DNA of 64,000 nt, taken from contig NZ_CP118270.1 in the NCBI RefSeq assembly GCF_028771845.1, positions 3,782,001 through 3,846,000 of the forward strand, written 5' to 3'. Positions 34,693 through 43,018 of the stretch are shown one piece after another. Position 1 is the first letter of the stretch, and each line of letters begins with the position of its first letter. Below the pieces are notes generated by a model. That model was not told where the DNA came from and searched no databases. It was given only the letters and a program-made list of their open reading frames with translations. Source of the DNA: Paenibacillus marchantiae (lineage in GTDB: Bacteria; Bacillota; Bacilli; Paenibacillales; Paenibacillaceae). Both the position numbers and the translations under genes were made by a program.

Positions 34693-34734
34693 ACCTGACT
34701 TCAAAGTGCGTACTTCCTTAACGGATAGTCAGGT
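34693..34734 (+). promoter_or_regulatory. Inverted repeat in the long region upstream of hxlA
   Basis: ACCTGAC (34693-34699) and GTCAGGT (34728-34734) are inverted and enclose an AAGT-GCGT-ACTT dyad. Bacillus HxlR binds repeated sites just before hxlA, and these are the best symmetric candidates in the 290-base region between the lactonase terminator and hxlA. The region also holds CCACATATGTGG (34604-34615), a perfect palindrome. No clear promoter hexamers were found. Confidence 0.4.
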
Positions 34735-34861
34735 TCTACAATGAATGAGTAGCCATGACAAACATTGCATGCATCTGAACTGGCTGAACGGTGCAGGCTA
34801 AATCTTTTAACATCCTTTACAGGATATACTCATACTCGAACAGCAAAAGGAGAAATGAATC

Positions 34862-35494
34862 GTGAAATTGCAATTGGCATTGGACTTGGTAAACATCCCT
34901 GAAGGTATTGCACTTGTTAAAGAAGTTGAACAATATATCGATATCGTTGAGATTGGTACGCCAATCGTTATTAATGAAGGTTTGCACGCGGTAAAAGCGA
35001 TGAAAGAAGCATTCCCTAATCTGCAAGTTCTTGCAGACCTTAAAATTATGGACGCTGGTGGTTATGAAATCATGAAAGCAGCTGAAGCTGGTGCGGATCT
35101 GATCACTGTGCTTGGGGCAACCAATGATAGTACGATCAAAGGTGCAGTAGCAGAAGCGAAGAAACAAAACAAACAAGTTCTTGTGGACATGATAAACGTG
35201 CCTAATCTTGAACAGCGTGCTCGAGAAGTTGATTCGCTTGGCGTAGATTACATCTGTGTACACACAGGTTATGACCTGCAAGCTGAAGGACAAAGCCCGT
35301 TCGAAGATCTGCAAACGATCAAACAAGCCGTGAAAAATGCAAAAACAGCTGTAGCTGGTGGCATCAAGCTGGAAACATTGCCTGAAGTGATCAAAGCACA
35401 ACCGGATCTGGTGATTGTGGGTGGCGGTATCACTGGACAAGCAGACAAAGCTAAAGTAGCAGCTGAGATGCAACGTTTGGTTCAACAAGGGTAA
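34862..35494 (+). CDS. hxlA: 3-hexulose-6-phosphate synthase
   Basis: A 210-residue barrel of the orotidine phosphate decarboxylase superfamily that joins formaldehyde to ribulose 5-phosphate. Key segments are LQLALDLVN, IVEIGTPIV, VLADLKIMDAGGYE (the metal and catalytic Asp and Lys) and GGIKLETLP, GGGITGQAD (phosphate binding). The start is GTG with AAAAGGAG upstream. It is followed five bases later by hxlB, so the pair is an operon. In a non-methylotroph it detoxifies formaldehyde or supplies ribulose 5-phosphate in reverse. Confidence 0.95.
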   Translation: MKLQLALDLVNIPEGIALVKEVEQYIDIVEIGTPIVINEGLHAVKAMKEAFPNLQVLADLKIMDAGGYEIMKAAEAGADLITVLGATNDSTIKGAVAEAKKQNKQVLVDMINVPNLEQRAREVDSLGVDYICVHTGYDLQAEGQSPFEDLQTIKQAVKNAKTAVAGGIKLETLPEVIKAQPDLVIVGGGITGQADKAKVAAEMQRLVQQG

Positions 35495-35499
35495 GACAG

Positions 35500-36063
35500 A
35501 TGAGCAGCCGACAATACGCAGTGGACATCTTGAAGGAGCTGGAACGTACGCTAAGCCAGATCGACGACTCGGAGATGCAGGCCATGGCGGAACATATTCT
35601 GGCTGCCGAACAGATTTTTGTGGCAGGCGCAGGCCGATCCGGTCTGATGGGAAAGGCTTTTGCGATGAGATTGATGCAGATGGGTCTGCGGGTATATGTA
35701 GTTGGGGAGACCGTTACGCCAGGGATCTCTCCGAAAGACTTCCTCTTGTTATGCTCAGGCTCAGGGGAGACAGGCAGTCTGGCAGCGATGGCTCAGAAGG
35801 CCAGTAAAGCAGGTGCTCCTGTGGGTCTGATCACAATTAAACCAGAGTCCACCATTGGACAGCTGTCCGATACCGTGGTTCGTCTCCCTGCCTCTGCCAA
35901 AGAGGATACGGCGACCGCCGGAACCGAAGTGACCATTCAGCCGATGGGCTCTCTGTTTGAACAGGGGCTGCTGCTGAGCATGGATGCACTGGTGCTCACC
36001 ATGATGGAATTGAAGAGTATGACTGGAGCAGACATGTTTGGGCGTCATGCCAACCTGGAATAG
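35500..36063 (+). CDS. hxlB: 6-phospho-3-hexuloisomerase
   Basis: A 187-residue SIS-domain protein that turns hexulose 6-phosphate into fructose 6-phosphate, the second step after HxlA. It has VAGAGRSGLMGKAFAMRLMQMG, LLCSGSGETGSL and the C-terminal catalytic helix region PMGSLFEQGLLLSMDALV. A small gap and shared strand with hxlA indicate co-transcription. A MITE-like element lies between its stop and the operon terminator. Confidence 0.95.
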   Translation: MSSRQYAVDILKELERTLSQIDDSEMQAMAEHILAAEQIFVAGAGRSGLMGKAFAMRLMQMGLRVYVVGETVTPGISPKDFLLLCSGSGETGSLAAMAQKASKAGAPVGLITIKPESTIGQLSDTVVRLPASAKEDTATAGTEVTIQPMGSLFEQGLLLSMDALVLTMMELKSMTGADMFGRHANLE

Positions 36064-36095
36064 ACCATATGTCATAAACTTGATGAAGTAGAATA

Positions 36096-36284
36096 TATAA
36101 GTTGAACTAAACATTTACACAACAACGTAGAGGACAGAAATAAGCTGGAGAAGCGGAGCGTTCGCCTTTATGACCAGATTTTCACTTTTGATAAAGAGGA
36201 TGAAAAAATCTGGGCATAACAGCGATCGGAAGATTGTTCTGTCATCGGAGTGGCTAGTGTAAATATTCATTAGTTCAACTTATA
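36096..36284. mobile_element. MITE-like element with terminal inverted repeats (copy A)
   Basis: The element is 189 bases with perfect 15-base ends TATAAGTTGAACTAA (36096-36110) and TTAGTTCAACTTATA (36270-36284). Pairing continues inside as ACATTTACAC against GTGTAAATAT. If the outer TA is the target duplication, this fits a mariner/IS630-like MITE. It has no coding capacity. An inner hairpin pairs CCAGATTTT (36174-36182) with AAAATCTGG (36205-36213). It lies between hxlB and the operon's terminator and is similar to the sequence at 36998-37194. Confidence 0.75.
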
Positions 36285-36289
36285 GATGG

Positions 36290-36332
36290 AAGACCGGAAT
36301 ACCCTTAAACAAGAGGGAGTTCCGGTCTTTTC
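36290..36332 (+). terminator. Rho-independent terminator of hxlAB, just beyond the MITE-like element
   Basis: AAGACCGGAA and TTCCGGTCTT, with an inner CCCTT/AGGG helix, are followed by T. It begins six bases after the element ends. Confidence 0.88.
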
Positions 36333-36537
36333 TGCTATCGTTGTTTGTGGTCTGATTCGGGGTTTGCTTAACATCAGAGTCTTGCTGTAGTAGAATGTAT
36401 ACAAGCTGTATCGAACCAATGAACCCGTTATATGATACAAGGGAGCGGCAAGTTCTCCTGTTGCGGAGTGTTCTTGTGATATGCGAAATGCATTTTAGCG
36501 ATATAATATTGAGTGGAAGAAAAGGGGGCTCGGAGCC

Positions 36538-36897
36538 ATGGCAACCGAAGTCAAGGAACGCATCAACTTGAAAGAGATCAACTGTGAGAAAGAATTGACC
36601 CTTGCTGTTATTGGCGGCAAATGGAAACTGATTATTTTATGGCATCTGGGTCTTGAAGGCACCAAACGTTTCAGTGAATTGAAGCGATTGATTCCTCATA
36701 TTACCCAAAAGATGCTGACCAACCAGTTGCGTGAGCTGGAGGAAGACAAGCTAATTGAGCGCAAGGTGTATGCAGAAGTACCTCCTCGTGTGGAATATAC
36801 GATGACGGATCACGGACAGAGCCTGATGCCCGTGCTGCATGCGATGTATAACTGGGGTAAAAACTATGGTGAAAATGTAATTTGGAAATCAGAATAA
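36538..36897 (+). CDS. hxlR: HxlR/DUF24 family transcriptional regulator
   Basis: A 119-residue winged helix-turn-helix regulator ([65 protein letters not shown] shows the family in full). C16, just before the first helix, is the conserved DUF24 cysteine that senses electrophiles or formaldehyde. In Bacillus HxlR activates hxlAB and lies divergent from it. Here it follows hxlAB on the same strand, beyond a terminator and MITE-like element, so the name rests on family and position. It could also act on the TACT-N7-AGTT site at 8081. Confidence 0.85.
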   Translation: MATEVKERINLKEINCEKELTLAVIGGKWKLIILWHLGLEGTKRFSELKRLIPHITQKMLTNQLRELEEDKLIERKVYAEVPPRVEYTMTDHGQSLMPVLHAMYNWGKNYGENVIWKSE

Positions 36898-36911
36898 GTT
36901 ATAGTCAGACG

Positions 36912-36954
36912 AACCGCCTGGTAAATGGACACTTCCATTACCTGGCGGTTTTTC
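36912..36954 (+). terminator. Rho-independent terminator after hxlR
   Basis: AACCGCC(T)GGTAA and TTACCTGGCGGTT form a long stem with further pairing (ATGG/CCAT), then T. Confidence 0.9.
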
Positions 36955-36997
36955 TTTCCTTCTAATTCACTGACAGTTTTAAAAAAGTTTTCTTGAA

Positions 36998-37194
36998 ACG
37001 TAGAAGGCAGAAATAGCCTGAAGAAGCGAAGCGTTCGCCTAAAAGCTTTCTGAAAGAAAGCTGCATCGGAAGCATATGCTTATCCCCGGATTTCCCCTTT
37101 AGAAAAGGGATCAAAAAATCTGGGGATAACAGCGATCGGAAGGTTATTCTTCCGTCGGAGTGGTAAGTGTGAATATTTTTTAGTCCAATGTATA
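36998..37194. mobile_element. Diverged second copy of the MITE-like element (copy B)
   Basis: From ACGTAGA the sequence follows copy A through GAAGCG.AGCGTTCGCCT, AAAAAATCTGG, ATAACAGCGATCGGAAG and TCGGAGTGG to a right end reading TAGTCCAATGTATA. The last 70 bases are about 85% identical by eye. It carries an extra block of roughly 45 bases with the hairpin AGCTTTCT-GAA-AGAAAGCT and the palindrome AGCATATGCT. Its left end has lost the terminal repeat. The central stem is kept by different bases: CCCCGGATTT (37084-37093) with AAATCTGGGG (37116-37125). Confidence 0.7.
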
Positions 37195-37297
37195 ATCCCT
37201 TGAACCAAAAGGCTCATTTTAGGATATGTAAGGCATAAATGCTCCGAATATGATACGATGAGAGATATTGGAAATGCAAGGAGGAGGACATTTAACG

Positions 37298-39100
37298 ATG
37301 GAAAAAATACGTACACGCGATGAAGTAAACCAAGAGACTACCTGGGACTTGCGAGACTTGTTTGGGACAGACGCAGAGTGGGAGCAGGAGCTTAGATCAC
37401 TGCCTGAAGCTGCTGCCCATATCGAAACATTTAAAGGACATCTGGGCGAAGGCGCTGAGCAGCTGCTGGCCTGTCTGGATGCCCGCGAAGCTTTGCAGGA
37501 ACGCATTAGCAAAACAGCTTCATATGCCCGGCTGAAACAGTCGGAGGACAGTACCAATCCCGTGAATATTGAGAATTCAGCCAAGGCGGGAGACATCTTA
37601 TCGAATTTGTCGTCGTCCTTGTCTTTTGTGAATTCCGAGATCGTGGATCTTCCGGATGGAACGGTTAAACGTTATATTGAAGAACTTCCGGGTTTGCAGC
37701 CGTATGCCCGCAGTTTGGATCGTCTAATTCAGGAAAAGGCACATCGTCTTTCGCCCGAAACGGAGAAGGTACTCGCTTCCCTCGGGGAAGTGCTGGACTC
37801 GCCATACCGGATCTATCTGCGTGGTAAATTAGCAGACATGACGTTTGACGATGCACTTGATGGCGATGACAATAACCGCCCGCTGTCCTGGTCATTCTAT
37901 GAGAATAATTATGAAATGTCATCGGATACAAAGCTGCGCCGCTCTGCGTATGCTGCATTCAGCTCCAAGCTGAATGATTACAAAAATACGTTTGCTGAAG
38001 GTTACGCAACCGAAGTGAAGAAACAGGTCGTCATGTCCAGGCTGCGTGGATATGATGATGTTACAGATATGCTGCTCAGCCCGCAGCAGGTAAGCAAAGA
38101 GATGTATAACAATGTACTGGACATCATCCAGCAGGAACTCGCACCTCACATGCGCAGACTGGCAGCTCTCAAGAAACGTGAGTTAGGTCTGGACAAGCTG
38201 ATGTTCTGTGATCTGAAAGCACCACTGGACCCTGAATTCAGCCCTGCCATTACATATGAGGAAGCCTGCACGCTCATTCGTGAAGCTCTTGCCGTGATGG
38301 GACCGGAATATGGCGACATTGTGGAGCGTGCATTTAGTGAGCGCTGGGTAGATTACGCAGATAATGCGGGCAAATCGACAGGAGCTTTTTGTTCGTCCAT
38401 ATATGGTTCTCATTCCTATATCCTGATCTCATGGGCAAACAATATGCGCGGAGCATTTACACTTGCCCATGAAGTGGGACATGCTGGACATTTCATGCTT
38501 GCCGGGCATTACCAACGTCTTACGAATACACGACCGTCCCTCTATTTCATAGAGGCGCCTTCGACAATGAATGAAATGCTGCTGGCAGATCATTTGTTGA
38601 AACGTTCTGATAATCCGAGAATGCGTCGTTGGGTCATTTTGCAATTGCTCAATACGTATTACCATAACTTTGTTACGCATCTGCTTGAAGGTGAATTGCA
38701 GCGTCAGGTGTACGCACTCGCAACTAAGGATGAACCTATCACAGCGAAGACGTTAAGTCAGCTGAAAGGCAACATTCTCTCCGAGTTCTGGGGGCCTGAT
38801 CTGGTGATTGATGAAGGGGCGAAATTGACCTGGATGAGACAGCCTCATTATTATATGGGATTGTATCCATATACCTATGCAGCAGGTCTGACGGCATCTA
38901 CCGCTGCTGCACAGCTGATTCGGGAAGAGGGGCAGCCTGCCGTGGATCGCTGGCTTGATGCATTGAAAGCGGGAGGAAGCCTTGATCCGCAAGAGCTGAT
39001 GAAGCTTGCGGGTGTGGACATGTCTGGACCTGGGCCGATTCGTGCTGCTGTTGCCTATGTTGGCAGTCTGGTCGATGAACTTGAACGTCTGTATTCGTAA
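37298..39100 (+). CDS. pepF: M3 family oligoendopeptidase F
   Basis: A 600-residue cytoplasmic zinc peptidase that degrades oligopeptides. The zinc motif HEVGH is at residues 391-395 (TLAHEVGHAGHF), with the third ligand Glu in the EAPSTMNEMLLAD segment about 27 residues later. The N-terminal helical domain (QETTWDLRDLF) is typical. AAGGAGGAGG before ATG 37298 decides the start. Bacillus relatives can affect signal-peptide turnover and sporulation timing. It is a single gene following copy B of the repeat. Confidence 0.95.
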   Translation: MEKIRTRDEVNQETTWDLRDLFGTDAEWEQELRSLPEAAAHIETFKGHLGEGAEQLLACLDAREALQERISKTASYARLKQSEDSTNPVNIENSAKAGDILSNLSSSLSFVNSEIVDLPDGTVKRYIEELPGLQPYARSLDRLIQEKAHRLSPETEKVLASLGEVLDSPYRIYLRGKLADMTFDDALDGDDNNRPLSWSFYENNYEMSSDTKLRRSAYAAFSSKLNDYKNTFAEGYATEVKKQVVMSRLRGYDDVTDMLLSPQQVSKEMYNNVLDIIQQELAPHMRRLAALKKRELGLDKLMFCDLKAPLDPEFSPAITYEEACTLIREALAVMGPEYGDIVERAFSERWVDYADNAGKSTGAFCSSIYGSHSYILISWANNMRGAFTLAHEVGHAGHFMLAGHYQRLTNTRPSLYFIEAPSTMNEMLLADHLLKRSDNPRMRRWVILQLLNTYYHNFVTHLLEGELQRQVYALATKDEPITAKTLSQLKGNILSEFWGPDLVIDEGAKLTWMRQPHYYMGLYPYTYAAGLTASTAAAQLIREEGQPAVDRWLDALKAGGSLDPQELMKLAGVDMSGPGPIRAAVAYVGSLVDELERLYS

Positions 39101-39208
39101 TCAGGTTCATATAGTATACGGACAAGGCTTGTAGGGTTGTCTGCGTGCACCGTCTCCTTGGCAGGGGGCGGTGCATCTTAATTTGCAGGGAGAAGGGAAC
39201 GATGATGA

Positions 39209-39724
39209 ATGACGTCATTGAGCATATCTTCATCACTGGGCTGGTTAAGCATGGATGGCTTCGGTATTTTTGATGACATGAATGATGTTCCGGGATTTGA
39301 GGGCAATCAGAGTGGTTTTTTTGCTGGATTCAATGAGTTTGGAGCAATGAGTGCGTTTGGATCCATTTTTATCGGTGGCGTTTTTCTCATCATTGCTGGT
39401 GTCATTGTTTATGCCATTATTTCAGGGGTACGCACATGGTCATCGAATAATGCATCAGCGCTGTTAACCTTGCATTCAACGATTGTGGCAAAGCGAACTA
39501 GAGTTAGCGGGGGAACAGGGGACAGCAGGGCTTCCACTTACTATTACATTACATTTGAGCTCGACAACGGTGAACGGGTAGAACTGAACGTAGGTGGGAG
39601 TGACTACGGTATGCTTGTGGAACATGACCGAGGCATGCTGACATATCAGGGGACCAGGTTTAAGCATTTTGAAAGAGATGTGCAGCCCCAGTCCGGTGTT
39701 AGTAAAAACAGCTTTTATACGTAA
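39209..39724 (+). CDS. DUF2500 family membrane protein
   Basis: A 171-residue protein with an N-terminal region rich in Phe and Gly, one membrane helix (SIFIGGVFLIIAGVIVYAIIS), and a soluble domain with the DUF2500 pattern (HSTIVAKRTRVSGG, YYYITFELDNGERVELNVGG, GMLTYQGTRFKHFERD). Function unknown. The start at 39209 follows GAGAAGGG by about eleven bases. Two ATGs just upstream (39202, 39205) belong to another frame that would give only a short peptide. Confidence 0.82.
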   Translation: MTSLSISSSLGWLSMDGFGIFDDMNDVPGFEGNQSGFFAGFNEFGAMSAFGSIFIGGVFLIIAGVIVYAIISGVRTWSSNNASALLTLHSTIVAKRTRVSGGTGDSRASTYYYITFELDNGERVELNVGGSDYGMLVEHDRGMLTYQGTRFKHFERDVQPQSGVSKNSFYT

Positions 39725-39736
39725 AATAACAGGAAG

Positions 39737-39767
39737 GCGGCTCCTCCCGAGTGGAGAGAGTCGTTTT
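39737..39767 (+). terminator. Probable terminator after the DUF2500 gene
   Basis: CGGCTCCTC and GAGAGAGTCG form an imperfect stem followed by T5. Confidence 0.6.
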
Positions 39768-39828
39768 TGGTATGGGTAAAAGAAACCAATCACAGGGTAT
39801 TCAAACGCTTACAATGATGATATACTCG

Positions 39829-39890
39829 TAAAATAAAGCAAAACAGTATAAAACAAAAATAAACAAACAACAAAATAAAGAATAAAGTGC
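39829..39890 (+). promoter_or_regulatory. A-rich tract upstream of rhaB
   Basis: About 60 bases consist almost only of A with isolated T and C, including repeated AAAACA and AAATAAA words. This may be an UP element or a set of operator half-sites for the DeoR regulator; no clear promoter hexamers can be chosen. Confidence 0.4.
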
Positions 39891-39965
39891 AGAGCAGCTA
39901 TGATTAAAATCAAGAAATATTCAAGAGCGAAAATATAGTATGGGATGAAGGGCTGGTGAAGAGCG

Positions 39966-41459
39966 GTGAGTGTGCTGGCGTATGATTTGGGTGCTGGAAG
40001 CGGGAGAGCACTGCTGGGTCATCTGAATGATCGGGGAATGGAAACGATGGAGATCCATCGGTTCAAGAATGAACCGGTAAAAGCGGGGGAGCGGCTGCAC
40101 TGGGATATATTGAGGCTGCACCATGAATTGCTGGAAGGGCTGAACCTTGTTAAACAAAAGGGAGAGCAGCCTGAAAGTCTGGGGATTGATTCCTGGGCGG
40201 TTGATTTTGGACTACTTGGGAGTCATGGTGAATTGTTGGGCAATCCATATCATTACCGTGATGCACAATTTAACGGCATGATGGATCAGGTGCGTAAGGA
40301 ATTGACCTCTCAGCGAATTTTCGAACGCACAGGCATCCAGTTTCTTAGCTTTAACACACTGTACCAGTTGGCTACGCTTAAGCGGAAAGGCTCCCCACTG
40401 CTTAACGAAGCGGAGCGTTTCCTCATGATCCCCGATCTGCTTCGTTACTTTCTGACCGGTGAAGCGGTGAATGAGTTTACCAACGCCACCACAACACAGC
40501 TATACAATCCAACCATAGGGCATTGGGACAGTGAACTGCTTGCACATATCGGTATTTCGGAGACACTGTTCGGAGAAGCAGTCATGCCAGGTACTCGAGT
40601 GGGGCAGCTGCGCAGCAGCATTTGCAGTGATCTTGGCTTATCTGCCATTCCGGTTATTGCGGTTGCAGAGCATGACACAGGTTCGGCGGTTGTGGCTGTT
40701 CCGGCAACAGAGCGTTCATTTGCTTACCTAAGCTGCGGAACCTGGTCACTTATGGGAACGGAGATTAATCAGCCCGCCATCAGTTCCGAGAGTCTGGCGC
40801 TCAACTTTACGAATGAGGGCGGGGCAGGCGGTACGTTCCGTTTGCTCAAGAACATCATGGGCTTGTGGATTTTGCAGGAATGCATGCGTGAATGGGAACG
40901 GAAGGGACAGGGAATTAGCTATGCGGAGTTACTGAGCAGGGCGGAACTTGCTCCTCCATTTGCGAGTCTGTTTGATCCCGATGATGAGCGGTTTATGCCA
41001 GCAGGGGATATGACCTCTCGCATACAACAATATTGCCGTGATACAGGGCAGACTGAGCCGCAAGATCAGGGGGCTATTGCCCGTTCTATTCTGGAGAGCC
41101 TTGCACTGAAGTATCGGCGAGTGCTGGAATGGACAGAACAACTGTCCAGACAGTCTTTTAATGGATTGCATATGGTCGGTGGTGGCATTCAGAATCGCTT
41201 GTTATGTCAGTGGACAGCCAATTCCATTGGCAAACCGGTATGGGCGGGGCCAGCAGAAGGTAGTGCGATCGGGAACATGGCTGTACAGTGGATGGCAAGC
41301 GGAGCCTTTAAGGATATATGGGAAGCCCGCAAGGTCATTCGTGATTCATTCCCAGTTACTGATTATGAACCAAAGGACAGACCCATCTGGGAAGAGGCCT
41401 ACGGCAGATTCCTAAGGTTGACGGCTTCGCCCAAATCACAAGCCGGGAGCGAGGTGTAG
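39966..41459 (+). CDS. rhaB: Rhamnulokinase
   Basis: A 497-residue FGGY-family kinase that phosphorylates L-rhamnulose. The N-terminal ATP site VLAYDLGAGSGRALLG and the rhamnulokinase segment SLGIDSWAVDFGLL with YHYRDAQ support this substrate, as does AEHDTGSAVVAVPA. The start is GTG 39966 with a weak GGTGAAGAG site. The next gene starts one base after its stop. No isomerase (rhaA) or aldolase (rhaD) gene is present in the window, so rhamnose genes are split or lie elsewhere. Confidence 0.93.
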   Translation: MSVLAYDLGAGSGRALLGHLNDRGMETMEIHRFKNEPVKAGERLHWDILRLHHELLEGLNLVKQKGEQPESLGIDSWAVDFGLLGSHGELLGNPYHYRDAQFNGMMDQVRKELTSQRIFERTGIQFLSFNTLYQLATLKRKGSPLLNEAERFLMIPDLLRYFLTGEAVNEFTNATTTQLYNPTIGHWDSELLAHIGISETLFGEAVMPGTRVGQLRSSICSDLGLSAIPVIAVAEHDTGSAVVAVPATERSFAYLSCGTWSLMGTEINQPAISSESLALNFTNEGGAGGTFRLLKNIMGLWILQECMREWERKGQGISYAELLSRAELAPPFASLFDPDDERFMPAGDMTSRIQQYCRDTGQTEPQDQGAIARSILESLALKYRRVLEWTEQLSRQSFNGLHMVGGGIQNRLLCQWTANSIGKPVWAGPAEGSAIGNMAVQWMASGAFKDIWEARKVIRDSFPVTDYEPKDRPIWEEAYGRFLRLTASPKSQAGSEV

Positions 41460-41460
41460 C

Positions 41461-42222
41461 ATGCTGGCAGCAGAGCGCTATGACCGGATTGTGGAGATGG
41501 TTAATGTTAAGGGCAGCATGCGTGTATCCGAGCTTAGTGAGCTCTGCCGGGTAACAGAAGAGACCATTCGGCGTGATCTCGACCGGCTGGAGCAAGCAGG
41601 GCGACTGCGCCGTTCCCATGGTGGCGCTGTCAGCGTGAAGGAAGAGCAGCCGGAGATCCCTTACCGGGTAAGGGAAACAACACATGCAGAGGAAAAGAAA
41701 AGAATTGCCCAATCGGCTCTATCCATGATTCGTCCGGGTGACCGAGTTCTACTGGATGCCAGCACGACAGCAGGGTATATGGCGGCCAATATGCCGGATA
41801 TGCCATTGACTGTATTAACCAATTCCATACAGGTAGCCACTGAACTTAGCAGCAGGGACAAGATTGAAGTCATTTCGACTGGTGGCCAGTTGGCCCAACG
41901 ATCTCTGTCTTTTGTTGGACCGCTCGCCGAACGTTCTCTGGAGACATATCATGTCGATAAATTGTTCCTGTCTTGTAAAGGTGTGCATCTGGAAGGTGGC
42001 GGAATCAGTGAATCCAATGAGCTTCAGGCACGGTTGAAGCAGAAAATGGTCGGTATATCCGACCAGGTCATTTTGCTTGCAGATACGAGCAAGTTTGGAG
42101 TTCGTGCATTTGCCCGGGTAACCGGGTTAAATGCGGTTCATGCGGTGATCACAGATCAGTCGCTTGATGATGATTTGATAGAACGACTGAACAGCTATGA
42201 TATCTCAATCACAAGGGTATAA
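41461..42222 (+). CDS. DeoR/GlpR family regulator, probably of rhamnose use
   Basis: A 253-residue DeoR regulator (helix-turn-helix MRVSELSELCRVTEETIRRDLDRLEQAGRLRRSHGG; effector domain DASTTAGYMA, LTNSIQVATEL). Its start abuts the rhaB stop, so the two genes are translated together. In Bacillus the DeoR-type RhaR is encoded beside rhaB and senses L-rhamnulose 1-phosphate, so this is probably its counterpart. It is a close paralogue of the regulator at 30354. Confidence 0.88.
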   Translation: MLAAERYDRIVEMVNVKGSMRVSELSELCRVTEETIRRDLDRLEQAGRLRRSHGGAVSVKEEQPEIPYRVRETTHAEEKKRIAQSALSMIRPGDRVLLDASTTAGYMAANMPDMPLTVLTNSIQVATELSSRDKIEVISTGGQLAQRSLSFVGPLAERSLETYHVDKLFLSCKGVHLEGGGISESNELQARLKQKMVGISDQVILLADTSKFGVRAFARVTGLNAVHAVITDQSLDDDLIERLNSYDISITRV

Positions 42223-42289
42223 AACAATACGGTATTTGATACTTATATGCGTTATAACAACAATTCATCAGTTATAGGAGCGTGTAATC

Positions 42290-43018
42290 ATGAAGGTCTC
42301 CTTATTCATTACCTGCCTCAGCGATGCCATATATCCCCGCGTGGGGGAGGCGATGGTGAGATTGCTCGCCGCTCATGGCGTTCGGTTGGATTTCCCGCCC
42401 GTGCAGACCTGCTGCGGTCAGCCTTCCTACAACAGCGGGTATTGGGATGAGACACGGGTAGCCGCCAAAACGATTCTGGAAGCCTTTGATGATAGTGATT
42501 TTGTCGTCTGTCCCTCGGGCTCCTGTACGTACATGATTCATCATTATCCCGAGCTGTTTGTCGATGAACCTGTGTGGCTGGAGAAGGCTAAACGTTTGGA
42601 AGCCAAAGCCTACGAATTCACGCAGTTCCTCGTTCAGGTGCTTGGCATCACGGATTTGGGTGCACATTTTCCGCATAAGGTTACATACCATCCCTCCTGT
42701 CATGGCAGCCGTTTGTTAGGCGTAAAGGATGAGCCTATGGCATTACTTTCGGCAGTAAAAGGTTTGGAATTTGTTCCCCTTCCTTACGGAGAGGATTGCT
42801 GCGGCTTTGGTGGTACCTTTGCCATCAAAATGCCGGATATATCTGGTGCCATGGTCACAGAAAAGGTAGATCACATCAAAGAAACGGAAGCTGAAGTATT
42901 GGTAGGACTGGATATGGCCTGTCTAATGAATATCGCAGGTAATCTGCGGTATCGGAATGAACCAGTGCGTGTGATGCATTTGGCCGAACTGCTCTATGAG
43001 GGGGTGCAAACAGGATGA
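42290..43018 (+). CDS. lutA: L-lactate utilisation protein LutA (CCG-domain Fe-S protein)
   Basis: A 242-residue protein with two CCG domains: FITCLSDAIYPRVGEA...FPPVQTCCGQPSYNSG and VTYHPSCHGSR...GEDCCGFGGTFAIKMP, the cysteine sets that bind an Fe-S cluster in LutA and GlpC/HdrB relatives. LutABC together oxidise L-lactate to pyruvate. TAGGAG is ten bases before the start, and the gene overlaps lutB by four bases (ATGA). Confidence 0.95.
   Translation: MKVSLFITCLSDAIYPRVGEAMVRLLAAHGVRLDFPPVQTCCGQPSYNSGYWDETRVAAKTILEAFDDSDFVVCPSGSCTYMIHHYPELFVDEPVWLEKAKRLEAKAYEFTQFLVQVLGITDLGAHFPHKVTYHPSCHGSRLLGVKDEPMALLSAVKGLEFVPLPYGEDCCGFGGTFAIKMPDISGAMVTEKVDHIKETEAEVLVGLDMACLMNIAGNLRYRNEPVRVMHLAELLYEGVQTG

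Noticed and set aside
39202..39273. A 23-codon frame (MMNDVIEHIF...) just before and overlapping the DUF2500 gene
   Set aside because: Two ATGs lie near the ribosome binding site, but the frame stops quickly and has no recognisable feature; the DUF2500 frame explains the region.
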